Assembly: GCA_947579605.1 (NCBI GenBank) | Contig: OX388327.1 | Span: 5,939,122 to 6,003,121 of the forward strand | Direction of reading: 5' to 3' | DNA from: Athripsodes cinereus | Taxonomy: Eukaryota > Arthropoda > Insecta > Trichoptera > Leptoceridae | DNA length: 64,000 nucleotides | In this document: positions 21,901 to 33,228 of the stretch, piece after piece | Layout: the number at the start of each line of letters is the position of its first letter | How positions within the stretch are numbered: position 1 is the stretch's first letter | The notes under the pieces: model-generated | What the model saw: the letters and a program-made list of their open reading frames with translations, nothing else | What the model was told of the DNA's origin: nothing | Databases searched by the model: none | Position numbers and translations under genes: made by a program

Positions 21901-24900
21901 GGGGGGGGGGAATAAAAATACAGAGGGTCCACCGGAACCAGCAAATTTTTGAAAGTGGTCCATGAGAAAAAAGTTTGGGAACCTCTGTTCTAATGCATGG
22001 TGACATTTTTTATATAATATAATAAAATAATCATTTATCATCAAATACCTCAGATTTAGGTTTCATCGACTAGATCTACTATGGTTCTGAACGCCTCATA
22101 TAATAAACTGAATTTTCGTCTCCGAGCACCATTCCCCTCAGCCATATATTATATTGATAAGTTCATACTTTTTCATGTTCCAGTTCACTCAATAGCATTT
22201 ATCAGTACAATTGGATATCTATGTCTGCTGAACTTGTTGATGGTGGTCCAGTACTCCAATAACATTGCAAGCCTTTACAACAGGTTCAGGAACACAAACA
22301 CGGCATTGAAGAAGATTGTAAAGGAATTAAAGAAACCTTTATGGTGTTTTGGTATGGATTTTTTTAGAATAATTTAGCAAATAATTATTTTAATATAATT
22401 TAGCTCTAATATTGTCCAGCTAAGAAAACGTAGTAACGTAGATTCCATATATTTCAGATTTACCTTTAGTTAATTTAACTAACAATGAATAAAATAGTTA
22501 CTATATACTTTTTACTATTGTAATTTTTTTTTCAGAAAATTCCGATGTCAATAAATTAAATAATAAAGTTGGAATAATTGAAGTAGTACCCAAACCGAAT
22601 ATCTCATTTCCATCTGCTCCAAAAGGTACAGAATCTTAAATGAAACAATCAAGAGAAAGATGTCTGTACTGCACTACTGTTATTTGAGTTATGTGTCTAA
22701 TTTCATTCCAGGACTTCCATTGGAACTTCGTCTCAAAATCAAATCAATCACTGAGTCTCGGCTATATCTTCACGATGCTGCTCATACGATTGAAGATTCC
22801 TATGGGGTCGCCTTATTTATAACTGTGATGACCATCGGTCTCAATATGATACCCTGTTACTATTCTGTAATATTTGCATCCAGTAAGAACATTTTAATTA
22901 CTTTTTATTTTTAGTTTGTTTTTGATTTTCTATTAATTGAGAAAAATGTAATATACTGAAAGACCTATTTCCATAAATTCCAATTTTCTCAACATTCGTA
23001 TCATTCATCATAAATCGGTCACATACATTTATGTCGGTCTTTAGGGGCTCCTTTCAGGAGGCTAAAATACATTCACAGGCTCTTTCCGGGAACATAGTTA
23101 TCCTCAGACACCCTAGAGTCCTATACAAACCGCACTCGGCGATCGACTACAAACGAATTTTCGACAATAACCGCAACAATAACGCACAATTACACGGTAC
23201 ATTGTATGTAGGTAGATTGTCGAAAAGTTCGCCAGTAGTCGATCGCCAAGTGCGGTTTGTCTACGGCCCCAGGAATTACACTTGTATTTCGTATTCAATA
23301 CTTCATTGATGTCGCGTCGCTTTTATTACCTTTATGTACATATACCTATTATTTCTGAAAGAGTTTTTGAGGAAGAGTTTCGCCAAAATAACCATTCTCG
23401 ACAAAACTCCACAAATTGTTCATAGAATTTTCAATTTATGATTCGAGATTTCTTTCTATCCATTTACTTTACAACTCTTTTTTTTGTACATTATATAGGA
23501 CCACCGGTGGATTATTACATGTTGGCTGTCAATATTCTCAGACTAATAGGAGAGACATTCAAACTGCTCTTGCTGGCGGACATTTCCTTCAGGGTTTCTA
23601 CCGAGGTGAGTTGATAAAATATACTATTTTTATTCCTCACGGCGTCTCCTACAAGTGAGGTAGTCAGCATAGGCTTACCACATGTAATAATAAACATGCA
23701 GGTATTCCTTCCCGTGCCTTTTAAAATAAATATTTTATTCTTCGTCAATTGCTGTTCTTGTCTTGCTCCAACTGTATTGTGAATGAGAATTTTGATTTGT
23801 TTTTTTGTGTATTGTATGACATGTAAAAGGCTCACGTCGTGGATATGTAGATAAAAAAAAACAATCAGGATGGGTTCCTATAGCTGAATTGAAAATATTG
23901 AATGTCTTATGTCGTGACGTTTTAGAAGTGCTTGCTTCTTCGGGGCACTTGAATATTTGCAAAAAAGATTGGAAGACTTCGCTTAATACTCCAAGAAACA
24001 AATTAGGCATAATCTTCTTCTTCGCCCTCGCCTTTATCCCATTTACTTGGGGTCGGCTCTCCTAGTCCTCATCTTCCAAGTTTTGCGGTCCCCTGCATCC
24101 TCCGCGCGCAACTTTGCCTCCTTCATATCCCTGGCAATTGTGGATATCCAGGTGGTCACTGGTCTGCCTAGTCTTCTGGGTCCTACTTCCACGTCCATCG
24201 TCTTTTTAATCATATAATCCTGTGGTAGTCTCAAGATGTGCCCGTACCATCTTAATCGGTTTTCGGTTATTTTTTCACCGATGGGAGCGACTTTGAACCT
24301 ACCACGGATATGGACTTTTCTCACCCTATCCATCCTTGTTACACCACCAGCCCATCTGAGCATTTTCATTTCATTGGTGTGTAGAGTCTGGGCGTGATGT
24401 TTTAGGGCCCAACATTCAGATGAATAAGTCATGGTTGGTCTGACCACAGTTTTGTACACCTGACCCTTGATTTTTATTGGCATTTTCTTGTCACACAGTA
24501 CACCAGAAACAGATCTCCATTTCATCCATCCAAGCTTTGAGCGCTGTGCAATGTCATCGTCAATACCACCCTTTGCGGACAATATTGTGCCGAGGTATCT
24601 GAAAGATTCGACTGTAGGCACTGGCTCATTCTGAACATGCATAATGTGTGGCTTAGTTGGTCGTTGCCCAGAAAAGTAACATGGCATGTACTCAGTATTT
24701 GTTCTGCTGATTTTCAGACCATTCGTTTCTAAAGCTTCTTGCCAACAAATTAGGCATAATGTATTTAATTAATTTTTCGTAGGTTTTTTTGGATAAGTGA
24801 ATGAGTATCTACTTCATGGAGCTCTAAAATATTTAGATGTTTTTGTTCTCATCTTCACAAAAGTTTTCAAATTTTAATGTTCTCCAGATGACCGATTCAT

Positions 24901-25337
24901 ATAATATCAAACATTTCCAATTTAGAGTTTTTTCGAATATAATATGTATGTATGCAGTGTGTGGTGTGTGCAATACAAAAACTTATTTTTTACATTCCAT
25001 TCAACCAAGTTTATGTAATGTTTTGTTTTAGGCATCAAAAACTAAAATGCTTGCAATTAGTTTGCTGCACTGCACAAGGCAATCTGATTTAAGAAGTGAT
25101 CTGAAATTATTTCTATATAAAATTGATGAAAAACCTGTAAAATTCACCGGTCTCTCTATTTTTTCCATTGACAGAGTATTGATAATAAATGTAAGTACAT
25201 ATTAGTTATGCCAAAATTAAGTTATACCTATGATTAAATATTACATAATTAAATTAAACACTATTTTATTTTTCCAGATAAGCATGGCAGTTATGAGCAA
25301 CTTGGCAATATTGATTCAGTTTGACAAATCTAAATAG
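18928..25337 (+). CDS. Insect gustatory receptor (7-TM chemoreceptor family)
   Basis: Nine exons: 18928-19117, 19825-20009, 20997-21177, 22142-22351, 22536-22625, 22712-22882, 23499-23605, 25032-25190 and 25278-25337. They total 1353 nt, 450 residues and a stop. Every junction is GT-AG and every phase joins, which is strong evidence in itself. The protein is hydrophobic with long membrane-like segments (ICYIIMVLI-like in exon 1; LTFVIIPHIAFITTI; HSIAFISTIGYLCLLNLLMV; GVALFITVMTIGLNMIP). It has the family's late cytoplasmic loop with DAAHTIEDSYG (exon 6), PPVDYYMLAVNIL (exon 7) and a short last exon ISMAVMSNLAILIQF, where the family usually has a TYxxxxxQF-like end. It would act as a ligand-gated channel in taste neurons (family knowledge); the ligand is unknown. 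Exon 4's acceptor is the least certain. The ATGs at 18946 or 18949 are alternative starts. Confidence 0.88.
19205..19560 (-). mobile_element. LINE 3' fragment in GR intron 1
   Basis: The reverse strand has text of the LRTLESVEVFKARLKTLLF kind near 19225-19290, which is the C-terminal tail seen in CR1/L2-type elements. It is followed upstream by degenerate coding sequence. Confidence 0.55.
21627..21987. mobile_element. hAT-type MITE in GR intron 3
   Basis: Left end CAGTGATTCCAAAAGTGGTC; right end reverse-complemented CAGAGGTTCCCAAACTTTTT. Both are classic hAT termini. The flanking octamers GTCTAGTG and TTCTAATG match at 6 of 8 positions, consistent with an aged target duplication. Confidence 0.75.
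23100..23275. mobile_element. MITE-C copy 1 in GR intron 6
   Basis: About 29-bp inverted ends: ACAAACCGCACTCGGCGATC on the left, and GATCGCCAAGTGCGGTTTGT then CTACGGCCCC on the right. Related copies at 39892-40042 and 63612-63768. Confidence 0.7.
23636..23900 (-). repeat. SINE-A degenerate copy in GR intron 7
   Basis: CTCACGGCGTCTCCTACAAG and GTAATAATAAACATGCAGG match antisense SINE-A. The 5' half is diverged. Confidence 0.45.
24014..24743 (-). mobile_element. 5'-truncated RTE-like LINE with perfect 17-bp target duplication
   Basis: The minus strand encodes the RT C-terminus without stops: FRYLGTILSAKGGIDDDI, KTVVRPTMTYSSECWAL, RLRWYGHILRLPQDYM and RRLGRPVTTWISTIARDM. The last three are hallmark tail motifs of RTE-type elements. 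The duplication AACAAATTAGGCATAAT is at 23997-24013 and 24744-24760. The insert sits in GR intron 7 (23606-25031) and keeps an intact 214-codon frame, so it is young. Confidence 0.88.
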
Positions 25338-25718
25338 GGTAGCTTGTTAGGTTCATGTTACTTTTTTCAGGGGAATGCATATGATTTAATCTAAATATAT
25401 AATTTTCTTACATATCAAAACAAGAAAATTATTTTGAGTTAAAATAATTTAAATGATTGTCTATGATAAAAATTTCTGTACCATAAACAATAGAACTGTC
25501 AATTTGACATTAACATTAAGATTGTTGTCGTTTTTGTCATGTGTGAAATGTACGCGTTTTTTTGCCACAAAATACAACAATAACTTTTTTATTGCATGAA
25601 AAAGTATAGAAAAAGCAATTATTAAGTTTTTAAATGCACTGTGTTTTGGTTTTGTGGAGGAATAATTAAAATAATAGTGAACATTTGCGGTTGTTTTATC
25701 TGTAGTTTTGATTCCAAA

Positions 25719-28700
25719 ATGTTTGCAAGACCAAAGCCCGGGGAAAATGAAGAAGATATACTTGCGTTGCAAGAAGCGTATATGCGGGAAAAAGAGAAAA
25801 ATAAAGATTTTACGCCATCCGCCAAGGTTGTAAATTTGAGAAAACACAAATCTCCACCCGAACCATCTACATCTGCTAAACAGTCAAAGTATGCGCAAAG
25901 CAAGGGATTGAATAAGAAGAGTCGTGTGACGTTTCATGAAGAAGCTACCATTATAGGAGATGTGAGTGAGAAGGAAACTGAACCTTATGTAGAAGATGAT
26001 AAGGTGTATTATCCAAATGTTATTCCATCAGTTTTGGGCGATATCATCGAAAGAAACTATGATAGAACACACTTTGATTATAGGCCATCATCGAGCAATG
26101 CATCAGGTGGGTTCCCTTCACCAAAAAAGAGAGATACCAACGGAGGTTCTGTTGGATCTAAAAGTCCTCAGGGAAGAATGAAATCCCCGCCTCCAGTTTT
26201 AGAAGATACGGATGATATGTCAGGAGATTTTGTCAATGTCTCTAACGGTTCCAGTGATAGCAAAGTCTCATCATACGAAGACTCTTTGAATATGTCCATG
26301 GAATCTACAGAAGGCAAACCTATTGATATTACTTCCAAATATTTTGAAAAAAGTGTAATTTTACAAGGTGATAATGCTGAGGATATACATAATGAGAATA
26401 AGAATACACTCAAAAAGATGTCTGAAGAAGAATTGTTGGAGGAACGAGAGAAACTGATGTCTACACTCGATCCAAAGGTTCTAGACTTTATTAAATCATT
26501 GAGAAATAAAAATGGAGAAGCAAATAATAGACAAGATGTTGAAATGAAACCAGCCGAGAAATTTACAGAAACTAAAACTCTACCAGACGAAACAAATGGC
26601 AATGGTGGTGTCAAAATGAAAGATTTATCTGGCAACGATGTCATAAAACATCCAGATCTAAAAAAATGGGTGCACTTTGATACACTTGAAACTGATAAGT
26701 TGCAGTGGATTCAAAATATGGAAGAGTTTCAGAATACTGAGACTTCAGATGAACCTTATGAAGCAAGATTTGATTTTAAAGGATATCTCCAGTCGTATTC
26801 TATGGAATATACAGAAGAAACTAAGACTCTGTTCCATCATGGAGAAGATCCACACAGACCTGGTTATTCTCTCAACGAACTCTTTCAACTTTGTCGTTCC
26901 ACCGTCACACAACAAAGAGTATTAGCACTCAACACAATTGCCGGGATTTTAGAATACAACAGCATCGGAATATATGAGAATGTTATCGATATACCAATTA
27001 CTAAAATATATTTTGTTCTAAGATTTGCTTTAGATGAAAATATACCAGTTGTCTTAGAACCAACACTGAAGGCATTGAGAAATATGTTTTATAACAAAAT
27101 AGATGAAGCGTGTTTAGATTTTTTACTTTCCACTGAAAAGGGTCTCATTCAACCGAGACTTGTTTCTACTAAGTCTGAAAAGAGTGAAACAGAATCAGAC
27201 CTTACAGAATTGAAAGATTTTCATCTTGTCGATTTGGATTTAGTAAACGGTGCGATACGTACCGATCTAATTCCTCGATTAAGATATATTTTAACTACTG
27301 TGAAACCTTCCTTTGTTTCTGTAGAATGCATTTTACAAATCTTCACGAGAATTTTCAGAGAAAGTGTAGAAAATGCCGAACTGTTGTTTAATACTGAAGG
27401 TCTCATGGATTTCATATTTGAGAATTATCTTCCGAGATATATTTCTAATTCTTTACCTTCTGGACAAGATTTGGAACATTGTAAACTCATTCTAAGCACT
27501 CTGAAGATGGTTAGGATTGCCGTCAGTCAGTCAAAGGCAATCGCTGAAATATGCTGTTCAAAGTACAATATATTTCTTCCTCTTTTGAATTACATTGCTA
27601 ATGTTGTTGTTGAAAATACTTTGTTGCTTAAAATTCAAGTTGAAGTTTTCTATTTGTGGTCTAACTTTATATATTACGGTTTAGGGCTGGGTTGTTTATG
27701 TGATATTAAAGGATTATTGCTAAGAGTTTTGGATAACCACGCTAAAGCCACAGATTTAATTATATCATACCCAGTCTTAATGCACTCACATGTAGCTGCA
27801 TTGATGACTTTACTCACATTTGCGAGATTAGCTAAAGAAAAATATCCACAGTCATTACCTAACGATTATTTTGATGAATTCATACCAATAATGATGTTCA
27901 TTTTTAGAAAATGGAGCAATCAAATGGAATCTTTTATGTCATATACCGCAGGCCATTTGAAATCTGTTTCGGCACTTCTCACATTCATGTCTACTAATCA
28001 TGAACTAGAATTTGAAAAGTTTGATAAAATGACCGAAATTAATACATATTTACACGATATGTTTCAATGTGACGGATTTTTAGTTCAATCTTCGAGTCTC
28101 ATGCGTAATTCAAATATTTTATCTAAGTTGGAAATAGGAAATTACACTAAAAGAGTTTGCGAAACAAATATACCAGGCTTATACGCATCTGTGATAAGCA
28201 AATCACAGAATGTTCTTCCTCTTTTAACGGTCACATCCCCGATATGTTTTCTTGTAGCTTTATCAAAGTATATATTAATTAGCAAAGATAAGCAACTGTA
28301 TTGGGAATTTATACAACATAACGTAGTTTTCGAATACATCAGAGCTATAAGCAAAACAAAGAAAATTAATTTTTCCGATAATTGGTTTACAAAATTAGAG
28401 TTGGATTTCTTATGTAACATTATTTATCTGTCTATAGATTTAGATATATCAGACGTAACAAAAGATATTTTATATAGTTTCGCATTTAAACTAACTTATA
28501 TTTTGAGTGCTGAATATAAACCGGTACTTTTATTCATATTAGAGCGAATCGTTTTTAGTAAAAATTGGTTCACGGTTGAAAAACTGTTGCGTAATTTAGA
28601 TATAGAAGAAGCTAGTGGTATTTTGAATCATCTGAATGATATATTTGAATGTTATACAAAAGTTTTGAATCTCTCAACTTTGGAAACTCTTCCTACGTTA

Positions 28701-29444
28701 ACCGCGTCTAATTGGAGCCAGAAAGTTTTGCCACGCGATTGGTTCTTCATGCCTATATTAGGCTTGTACTCTAAAAGTCAGGAACTCGAAAACTCAAAGA
28801 TTCCTAAAGAACTGGTAGGTGCTAAAGAGGAATATATAAAGCATATTGTCACTTGCTCTTTAAAGTGGATTCTTGTATCGGAAATATACTTCCCTGAGAT
28901 TACCAATGAGATAAGTTTAACGGATAGATTCTGTAGGTTATGTTGTATTTTCCTTTGTGATAATTCATTGTTTTTAGATCCAACAATCAAACCTTTGTTG
29001 AGAAAGTGCGTTAAGATTATATTTAACATAGAAAATTCGCCTTTGTGTTATAGTAAGTTCAACTTTGATAAGAGCGTTCTTGGAATAAATAGCTTTCAAG
29101 ATTTTTATACACAACTCGTTGATCAATTCCAAGCTGTAAGTTATGGCGATCCAACATTCGCAGCTTGCGTCTTAGCCCCTCTCGCTCAAAAGCATAATGT
29201 TAAATGGAGAAAGTTGGTTTGGTCTGAATATGCGGCATGTTTGAGAGCGTTAGATTGCCCTAAAGAATATCTTTGTTATAAAATTGAACAGTATTTAGAT
29301 CCTCCAGAGAAAGATATGTCTTTATTGAAATGTTATCACCAAGCTTTGCTTTCTAATTTGCTGCGTACAGGTACAGTTCCTCATCAAATTGCACAAGAGC
29401 ATGTTGATTATGTGAGAAGAATACAAAGACGAGATAAAATGTAG
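25719..29444 (+). CDS. RPAP1: RNA polymerase II-associated protein 1 (RPAP1)
   Basis: A 1241-residue single-exon frame. RPAP1 binds RNA polymerase II and helps assemble it and import it into the nucleus (family knowledge). The start at 25719 is chosen because MFARPKPGENEEDILALQEA matches the family N-terminus; the frame is open back to 25641 but that extension looks like 5' UTR. Hallmarks: VTFHEEATIIGDVSE and VIPSVLGDIIERN in the N-terminal part; LDPKVLDFIKSLRNKN near residue 250; the RPAP1 C-terminal-type block with EARFDFKGYL, FHHGEDPHRPGYSLNELFQL and STVTQQRVLALNTIAGIL near residues 350-425; then a long helical region with HEAT-like character. It begins 381 bp after the GR stop codon, on the same strand. 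No intron is visible, which is unusual for so long a gene. Confidence 0.93.
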   Translation: MFARPKPGENEEDILALQEAYMREKEKNKDFTPSAKVVNLRKHKSPPEPSTSAKQSKYAQSKGLNKKSRVTFHEEATIIGDVSEKETEPYVEDDKVYYPNVIPSVLGDIIERNYDRTHFDYRPSSSNASGGFPSPKKRDTNGGSVGSKSPQGRMKSPPPVLEDTDDMSGDFVNVSNGSSDSKVSSYEDSLNMSMESTEGKPIDITSKYFEKSVILQGDNAEDIHNENKNTLKKMSEEELLEEREKLMSTLDPKVLDFIKSLRNKNGEANNRQDVEMKPAEKFTETKTLPDETNGNGGVKMKDLSGNDVIKHPDLKKWVHFDTLETDKLQWIQNMEEFQNTETSDEPYEARFDFKGYLQSYSMEYTEETKTLFHHGEDPHRPGYSLNELFQLCRSTVTQQRVLALNTIAGILEYNSIGIYENVIDIPITKIYFVLRFALDENIPVVLEPTLKALRNMFYNKIDEACLDFLLSTEKGLIQPRLVSTKSEKSETESDLTELKDFHLVDLDLVNGAIRTDLIPRLRYILTTVKPSFVSVECILQIFTRIFRESVENAELLFNTEGLMDFIFENYLPRYISNSLPSGQDLEHCKLILSTLKMVRIAVSQSKAIAEICCSKYNIFLPLLNYIANVVVENTLLLKIQVEVFYLWSNFIYYGLGLGCLCDIKGLLLRVLDNHAKATDLIISYPVLMHSHVAALMTLLTFARLAKEKYPQSLPNDYFDEFIPIMMFIFRKWSNQMESFMSYTAGHLKSVSALLTFMSTNHELEFEKFDKMTEINTYLHDMFQCDGFLVQSSSLMRNSNILSKLEIGNYTKRVCETNIPGLYASVISKSQNVLPLLTVTSPICFLVALSKYILISKDKQLYWEFIQHNVVFEYIRAISKTKKINFSDNWFTKLELDFLCNIIYLSIDLDISDVTKDILYSFAFKLTYILSAEYKPVLLFILERIVFSKNWFTVEKLLRNLDIEEASGILNHLNDIFECYTKVLNLSTLETLPTLTASNWSQKVLPRDWFFMPILGLYSKSQELENSKIPKELVGAKEEYIKHIVTCSLKWILVSEIYFPEITNEISLTDRFCRLCCIFLCDNSLFLDPTIKPLLRKCVKIIFNIENSPLCYSKFNFDKSVLGINSFQDFYTQLVDQFQAVSYGDPTFAACVLAPLAQKHNVKWRKLVWSEYAACLRALDCPKEYLCYKIEQYLDPPEKDMSLLKCYHQALLSNLLRTGTVPHQIAQEHVDYVRRIQRRDKM

Positions 29445-29649
29445 GTTATAATTTGTCTATTCTTTTTTAATACACTGTATAAAACAATCTTGCATGTTTA
29501 TTGTTATTCTTTGTACGGCTTATCATTGTTTAATTTTGCCATGCGCACTGCCTGCGATGTTTTGTAAGTGTTGGCCAAATTGACATATGAATGTGTTAGC
29601 ATTATAGTCGTCAATATTATATGCCTTTCTGATGGTATATATAGGTTCG
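29445..29649 (+). other. RPAP1 3' untranslated region and intergenic
   Basis: No gene. The nearest AATAAA is at 29706-29711, inside the adjacent MITE; the non-canonical TATAAA at about 29477 is an alternative signal. Confidence 0.4.
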
Positions 29650-29886
29650 ACGGACTAACGCACATAAGTCAGAAATGGCAACTTTACAGGAGAAACAAAA
29701 AATACAATAAAAGTCTAGTTAAATAAAAAAATAATATATTTTATTCACAAAAGTTTATTAAAAATGTAAATTAGTAGACATATTTGACTTGTGTTCTTTA
29801 GTACAATTGTCTATTGACTAAAAACAGGCAAGTTGAAACAATAAAAAAAATATGGAATTTTTGACTTATGTGCTTTAGTTCGCTGA
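29650..29886. mobile_element. MITE with about 27-bp inverted ends
   Basis: GACGGACTAACGCACATAAG on the left, and GACTTATGTGCTTTAGTTCG, its near inverse, on the right. About 237 bp, AT-rich interior. Confidence 0.65.
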
Positions 29887-30307
29887 CCCTAGATATAACC
29901 TACGTTGAAATCACATTATATTTTATGATATCCATGTATTAAATTTTTATTCTTATTTTTAACTTATTATATAATTCTGATTTCAAAAAAAGGTTATGAC
30001 TATAACCAATAGTTATGGCTGAGAATACTTTTGAAAAGTTTTAATTTGTATGAACAAATGTTGTGTGTTAATTGTAATTGTGTGAAGAATAAAATAAATA
30101 AATAAATAATTATTTTGGAGAGTTGCAGTACTTGTCCTAGTGTAGTTTCTTTCCTACATATACAATTGTAACTATTTAAAAAAATATATGTGTTTTCTTT
30201 ATATTTCTATCGTTATTGTATATTAAATATTTTGAGTGAATACATTAATATGGTCACCCTCTGTACATATAAATATATATATATAGAATTTAGTGAAACT
30301 TAGTTGT

Positions 30308-30699
30308 CAAATCTGTACGCCGGAGCAAACTACACTATCTCAGTGGACGTCATTTTTCAGTATGGTCGTTCAAAATTTTTTCAACAAAATTATATTTGCT
30401 TCTCACATGTTAGTTAACACGAAATTACTCTTAAAAATTATTGTGAATGATTGCTATTTTAATCAAATCTCACACTTTTTGGAAAAATTTCACAATATTG
30501 CATTAAAATGGCGTTGTTTTGCTTTAACAAAAATTTGACATTTTTTTTTAATTTATGGATATTTCAAAATGTAACTCGTTTTCTAAACAGATGAATATGT
30601 CATTTAAAAGAGCATAACAAGCACTACAATACTATGTTTATAAGTCATTTCGACCGAAATTCGGCATGGTGTAGTTTACCTCCGCCGTACAGAAATTTG
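30308..30699. mobile_element. MITE with about 30-bp inverted ends
   Basis: Left CAAATCTGTACGCCGGAGCA then AACTACAC; right GTGTAGTTTACCTCCGCCGT then ACAGAAATTTG. About 390 bp, no coding capacity. Confidence 0.7.
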
Positions 30700-31770
30700 T
30701 TTAGAACTAGAAAGTCTCATTCTCTATGATCTTGATTTAATTTTTAATTTAAATTTCATCTTATCAAATTGTTAATTTACTATTTAGTCTGTAAGTAATG
30801 ACATAAAACTTCAAATTTGGTATCAATTATTTTTCGTAGCAATGTGAATTGTTTTAATATGGAATTAAATTTATATTATTATCTGTCTCATTCATTATTT
30901 TTAGTTATGTAATTAACATTTTAATCATTGTTGCGTACTTAATGTATTAAAATAGCATTAGTATTTAGATAATAGAACATAGAATCATATTATGATAATC
31001 TTTTATATAATAATTAATTATCTTCCAACCATATTCACAAAAAGACCCACAAAGACACGAGGAAAAAAGTTTAAACTATCTAGGTATGTTTGAAGTAAAC
31101 TCCGACTAAATGAAAAAACTTTTTGAAAAAAATATTTTGTTATCCTTGGTTAAATTGAAATCTTTCTCACAAAACATTTTTCTCTATAATATACCCTACT
31201 ACTACTACTATACCATCATGGTGTATTCCTCAAGTGGAGTAGTCAGCTGACTCAATATATCTAGAGAAAATTTAAATTTAATTTTTTTTAAATTCTGTCT
31301 GAATATGGGCAATTGATTATATGGCTTTCCGTTTCGAATGACATGGCAAACCTTCAATGTTTTGCCTGAGCAAAGCCAATCCAATTGCTGAAATTTTGTT
31401 TATTTATATGCCATTGTGGCGCCAGGGTTGATAAATGTGTTGTTAAAAATCTAGCTAAACCTCTGTTAATTGAATAACTGCGTTTAACTGATTGCCTAAC
31501 TAGTTATATAAATTGGTTTTGTTTACATACTGTACTATAATCACACCTGTTTTATATGTATGTTTGTGGATGTGAGATTTCAAATAAAACCTTGTTTTTC
31601 AATATAAACTGTTTTTTATTATTCATTGCCTAGTTTTAATAAAATTGCTCGGACTTATTTTATTAATTATAAGTCATTTTCAGTGATAATAAACTTCAAA
31701 TTCGAATATGGACAAAAGTTTGATTTTCTAATAATGGAGTAAAAGAAGCAATGTTTTTTATTTTTATTAC
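30700..31770. other. Intergenic AT-rich sequence
   Basis: No gene is recognised. A short antisense SINE-A end lies at about 31196-31255 (CTACTATACCATCATGGTG). Confidence 0.4.
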
Positions 31771-31775
31771 AAATT

Positions 31776-31938
31776 TTTGGAGTCAAAACTTTACTATATA
31801 ATATAAGTAATATTTTATTATACCCGCAACCAAGGTTTGACTAGTCAAATATTACGCTTGAGAATGACAGGATACCTTTTGAAAAGTCGGTTACGCATAG
31901 AATAAAATATTAATAGTAAAGTTTTTGACTCCAAACTT
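31776..31938. mobile_element. Small MITE or inverted repeat
   Basis: TTTGGAGTCAAAACTTTACT and its inverse AGTAAAGTTTTTGACTCCAA enclose about 160 bp. Confidence 0.55.
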
Positions 31939-31974
31939 TCAAAATAAGAAAAAAATTAAGAAACGACCACAACA

Positions 31975-32090
31975 TTGACGTCCACCAGGAAGACCCCTAA
32001 AAATGATGGAGGGACAGCTGGGCCTCCACATCGCAAGAGGACCCTCCAGCACAAACAGGGTCTAATAAAAGATTAAGAAGAAGATTTTGA
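31975..32090 (+). mobile_element. LINE scrap (family L-gamma)
   Basis: CCTCCACATCGCAAGAGGAC text recurs inverted at 41400-41455 and, more diverged, at about 61060. Probably the 3' coding end of an old non-LTR element. Confidence 0.4.
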
Positions 32091-33150
32091 TGAACTTTCA
32101 TAGTTTTTGTTCTAAGCAAAGTTCTACCTCCTTCCAAACACACAAGCTCTGCATTATTTTATTTTATTTTCTTTCACAAACAAACAGTTATAACATTATT
32201 GTGGAGGTACTCACGAATGACCCTAGAATAAACAATAAAAAAATGCATATTATGTAAATTATATTTTGAACCACTCTAGATTAATCATTCCAATTGATCA
32301 CACTCACCGATAGTCAACCTATTTGAATAGGTATTTACTAGGTAGGTATGTTGTATAATTATGATACACATGTGAACTTCCAAAGTGCACAACACAGAGT
32401 TTTGACGCTTATTAATCGACTCAAGGCCTGGTTAAGAGTACTCTGTAAACCTAGGTAACATTCCCAATTCCTCTGTCGACCATGTCTTCGAGAAACATTC
32501 CTCTCAGCCAAATAGGTATATCTTCTTGATCATTCTGTCCTCATTCATTCTTTCCACGTGTCCAAACCATATTTCTTACATGACTTTTTTTTTTGTTATT
32601 AGTGTGTAGGTAAGTACACTCGTCAATTTTTCCTTCCCATGGAGCCCTCAGAAAAGAAAAAATATCCCACCTTTTTTATAAGTTTTCGCATAAAAGGCAT
32701 GTATTTGTTAAACACCATGTATAAACAATTTAATACCTTCTATTCAGCTATGCGAGGTAGGTGTGCTACTCCTCCTGAATGTCTCATCTTTTGGTATGAA
32801 GAGGATAACACGATTGTCCCTTCTGTGCAGTTAATTCACTAGCTACCACATTTGTGAAGATGTAATGTATTTTTTCGTCCTTTACAACTTCTATTGAGAA
32901 TGAGGGAAGGAAACAGGTCTAATCCATTCATAGTAATGTACCAATATAGACTTCCAGGTCATTGAGAATTTTAAGGGTGAGGAAAAAACTATTTGATTTG
33001 TAAATTTTTAAAATAATTTTGTTTATAATGACAAGATCATCAAAAGTACCTACTGAAATTCAAATGTTTTCGATCCACTATCAGTCAGGCTTCAGACAGG
33101 ATCATTCAGGAAAATGAATTTCACAATTGAAACTCACAATTGAATTAAAA
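32091..33150. other. Intergenic, no recognisable gene
   Basis: AT-rich. The open frame at 32639-32842 shows no family features. A weak RT-like antisense fragment may lie at 32400-32580. Confidence 0.35.
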
Positions 33151-33154
33151 TAAA

Positions 33155-33228
33155 ATGTATGATGCAGCTGGTCTGCTGGCTACCCCACTTGTGGGATATG
33201 CCGTGATGGTATAGTAGTAGTAGTAATT
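33155..33228 (+). repeat. SINE-A 3' end
   Basis: GCAGCTGGTCTGCTGGCTAC through GGGATATGCCGTGATGGTAT and a (TAG)n tail. Confidence 0.7.

Noticed and set aside
21743..22006. Open frames at 21738-22006 in both strands
   Set aside because: They lie inside a hAT MITE with a poly-G run.
25641..25718. 26-residue N-terminal extension of RPAP1
   Set aside because: The family N-terminus begins at the internal Met (MFARPKPGENEED). The extra residues are hydrophobic, Cys-rich and look like translated 5' UTR.
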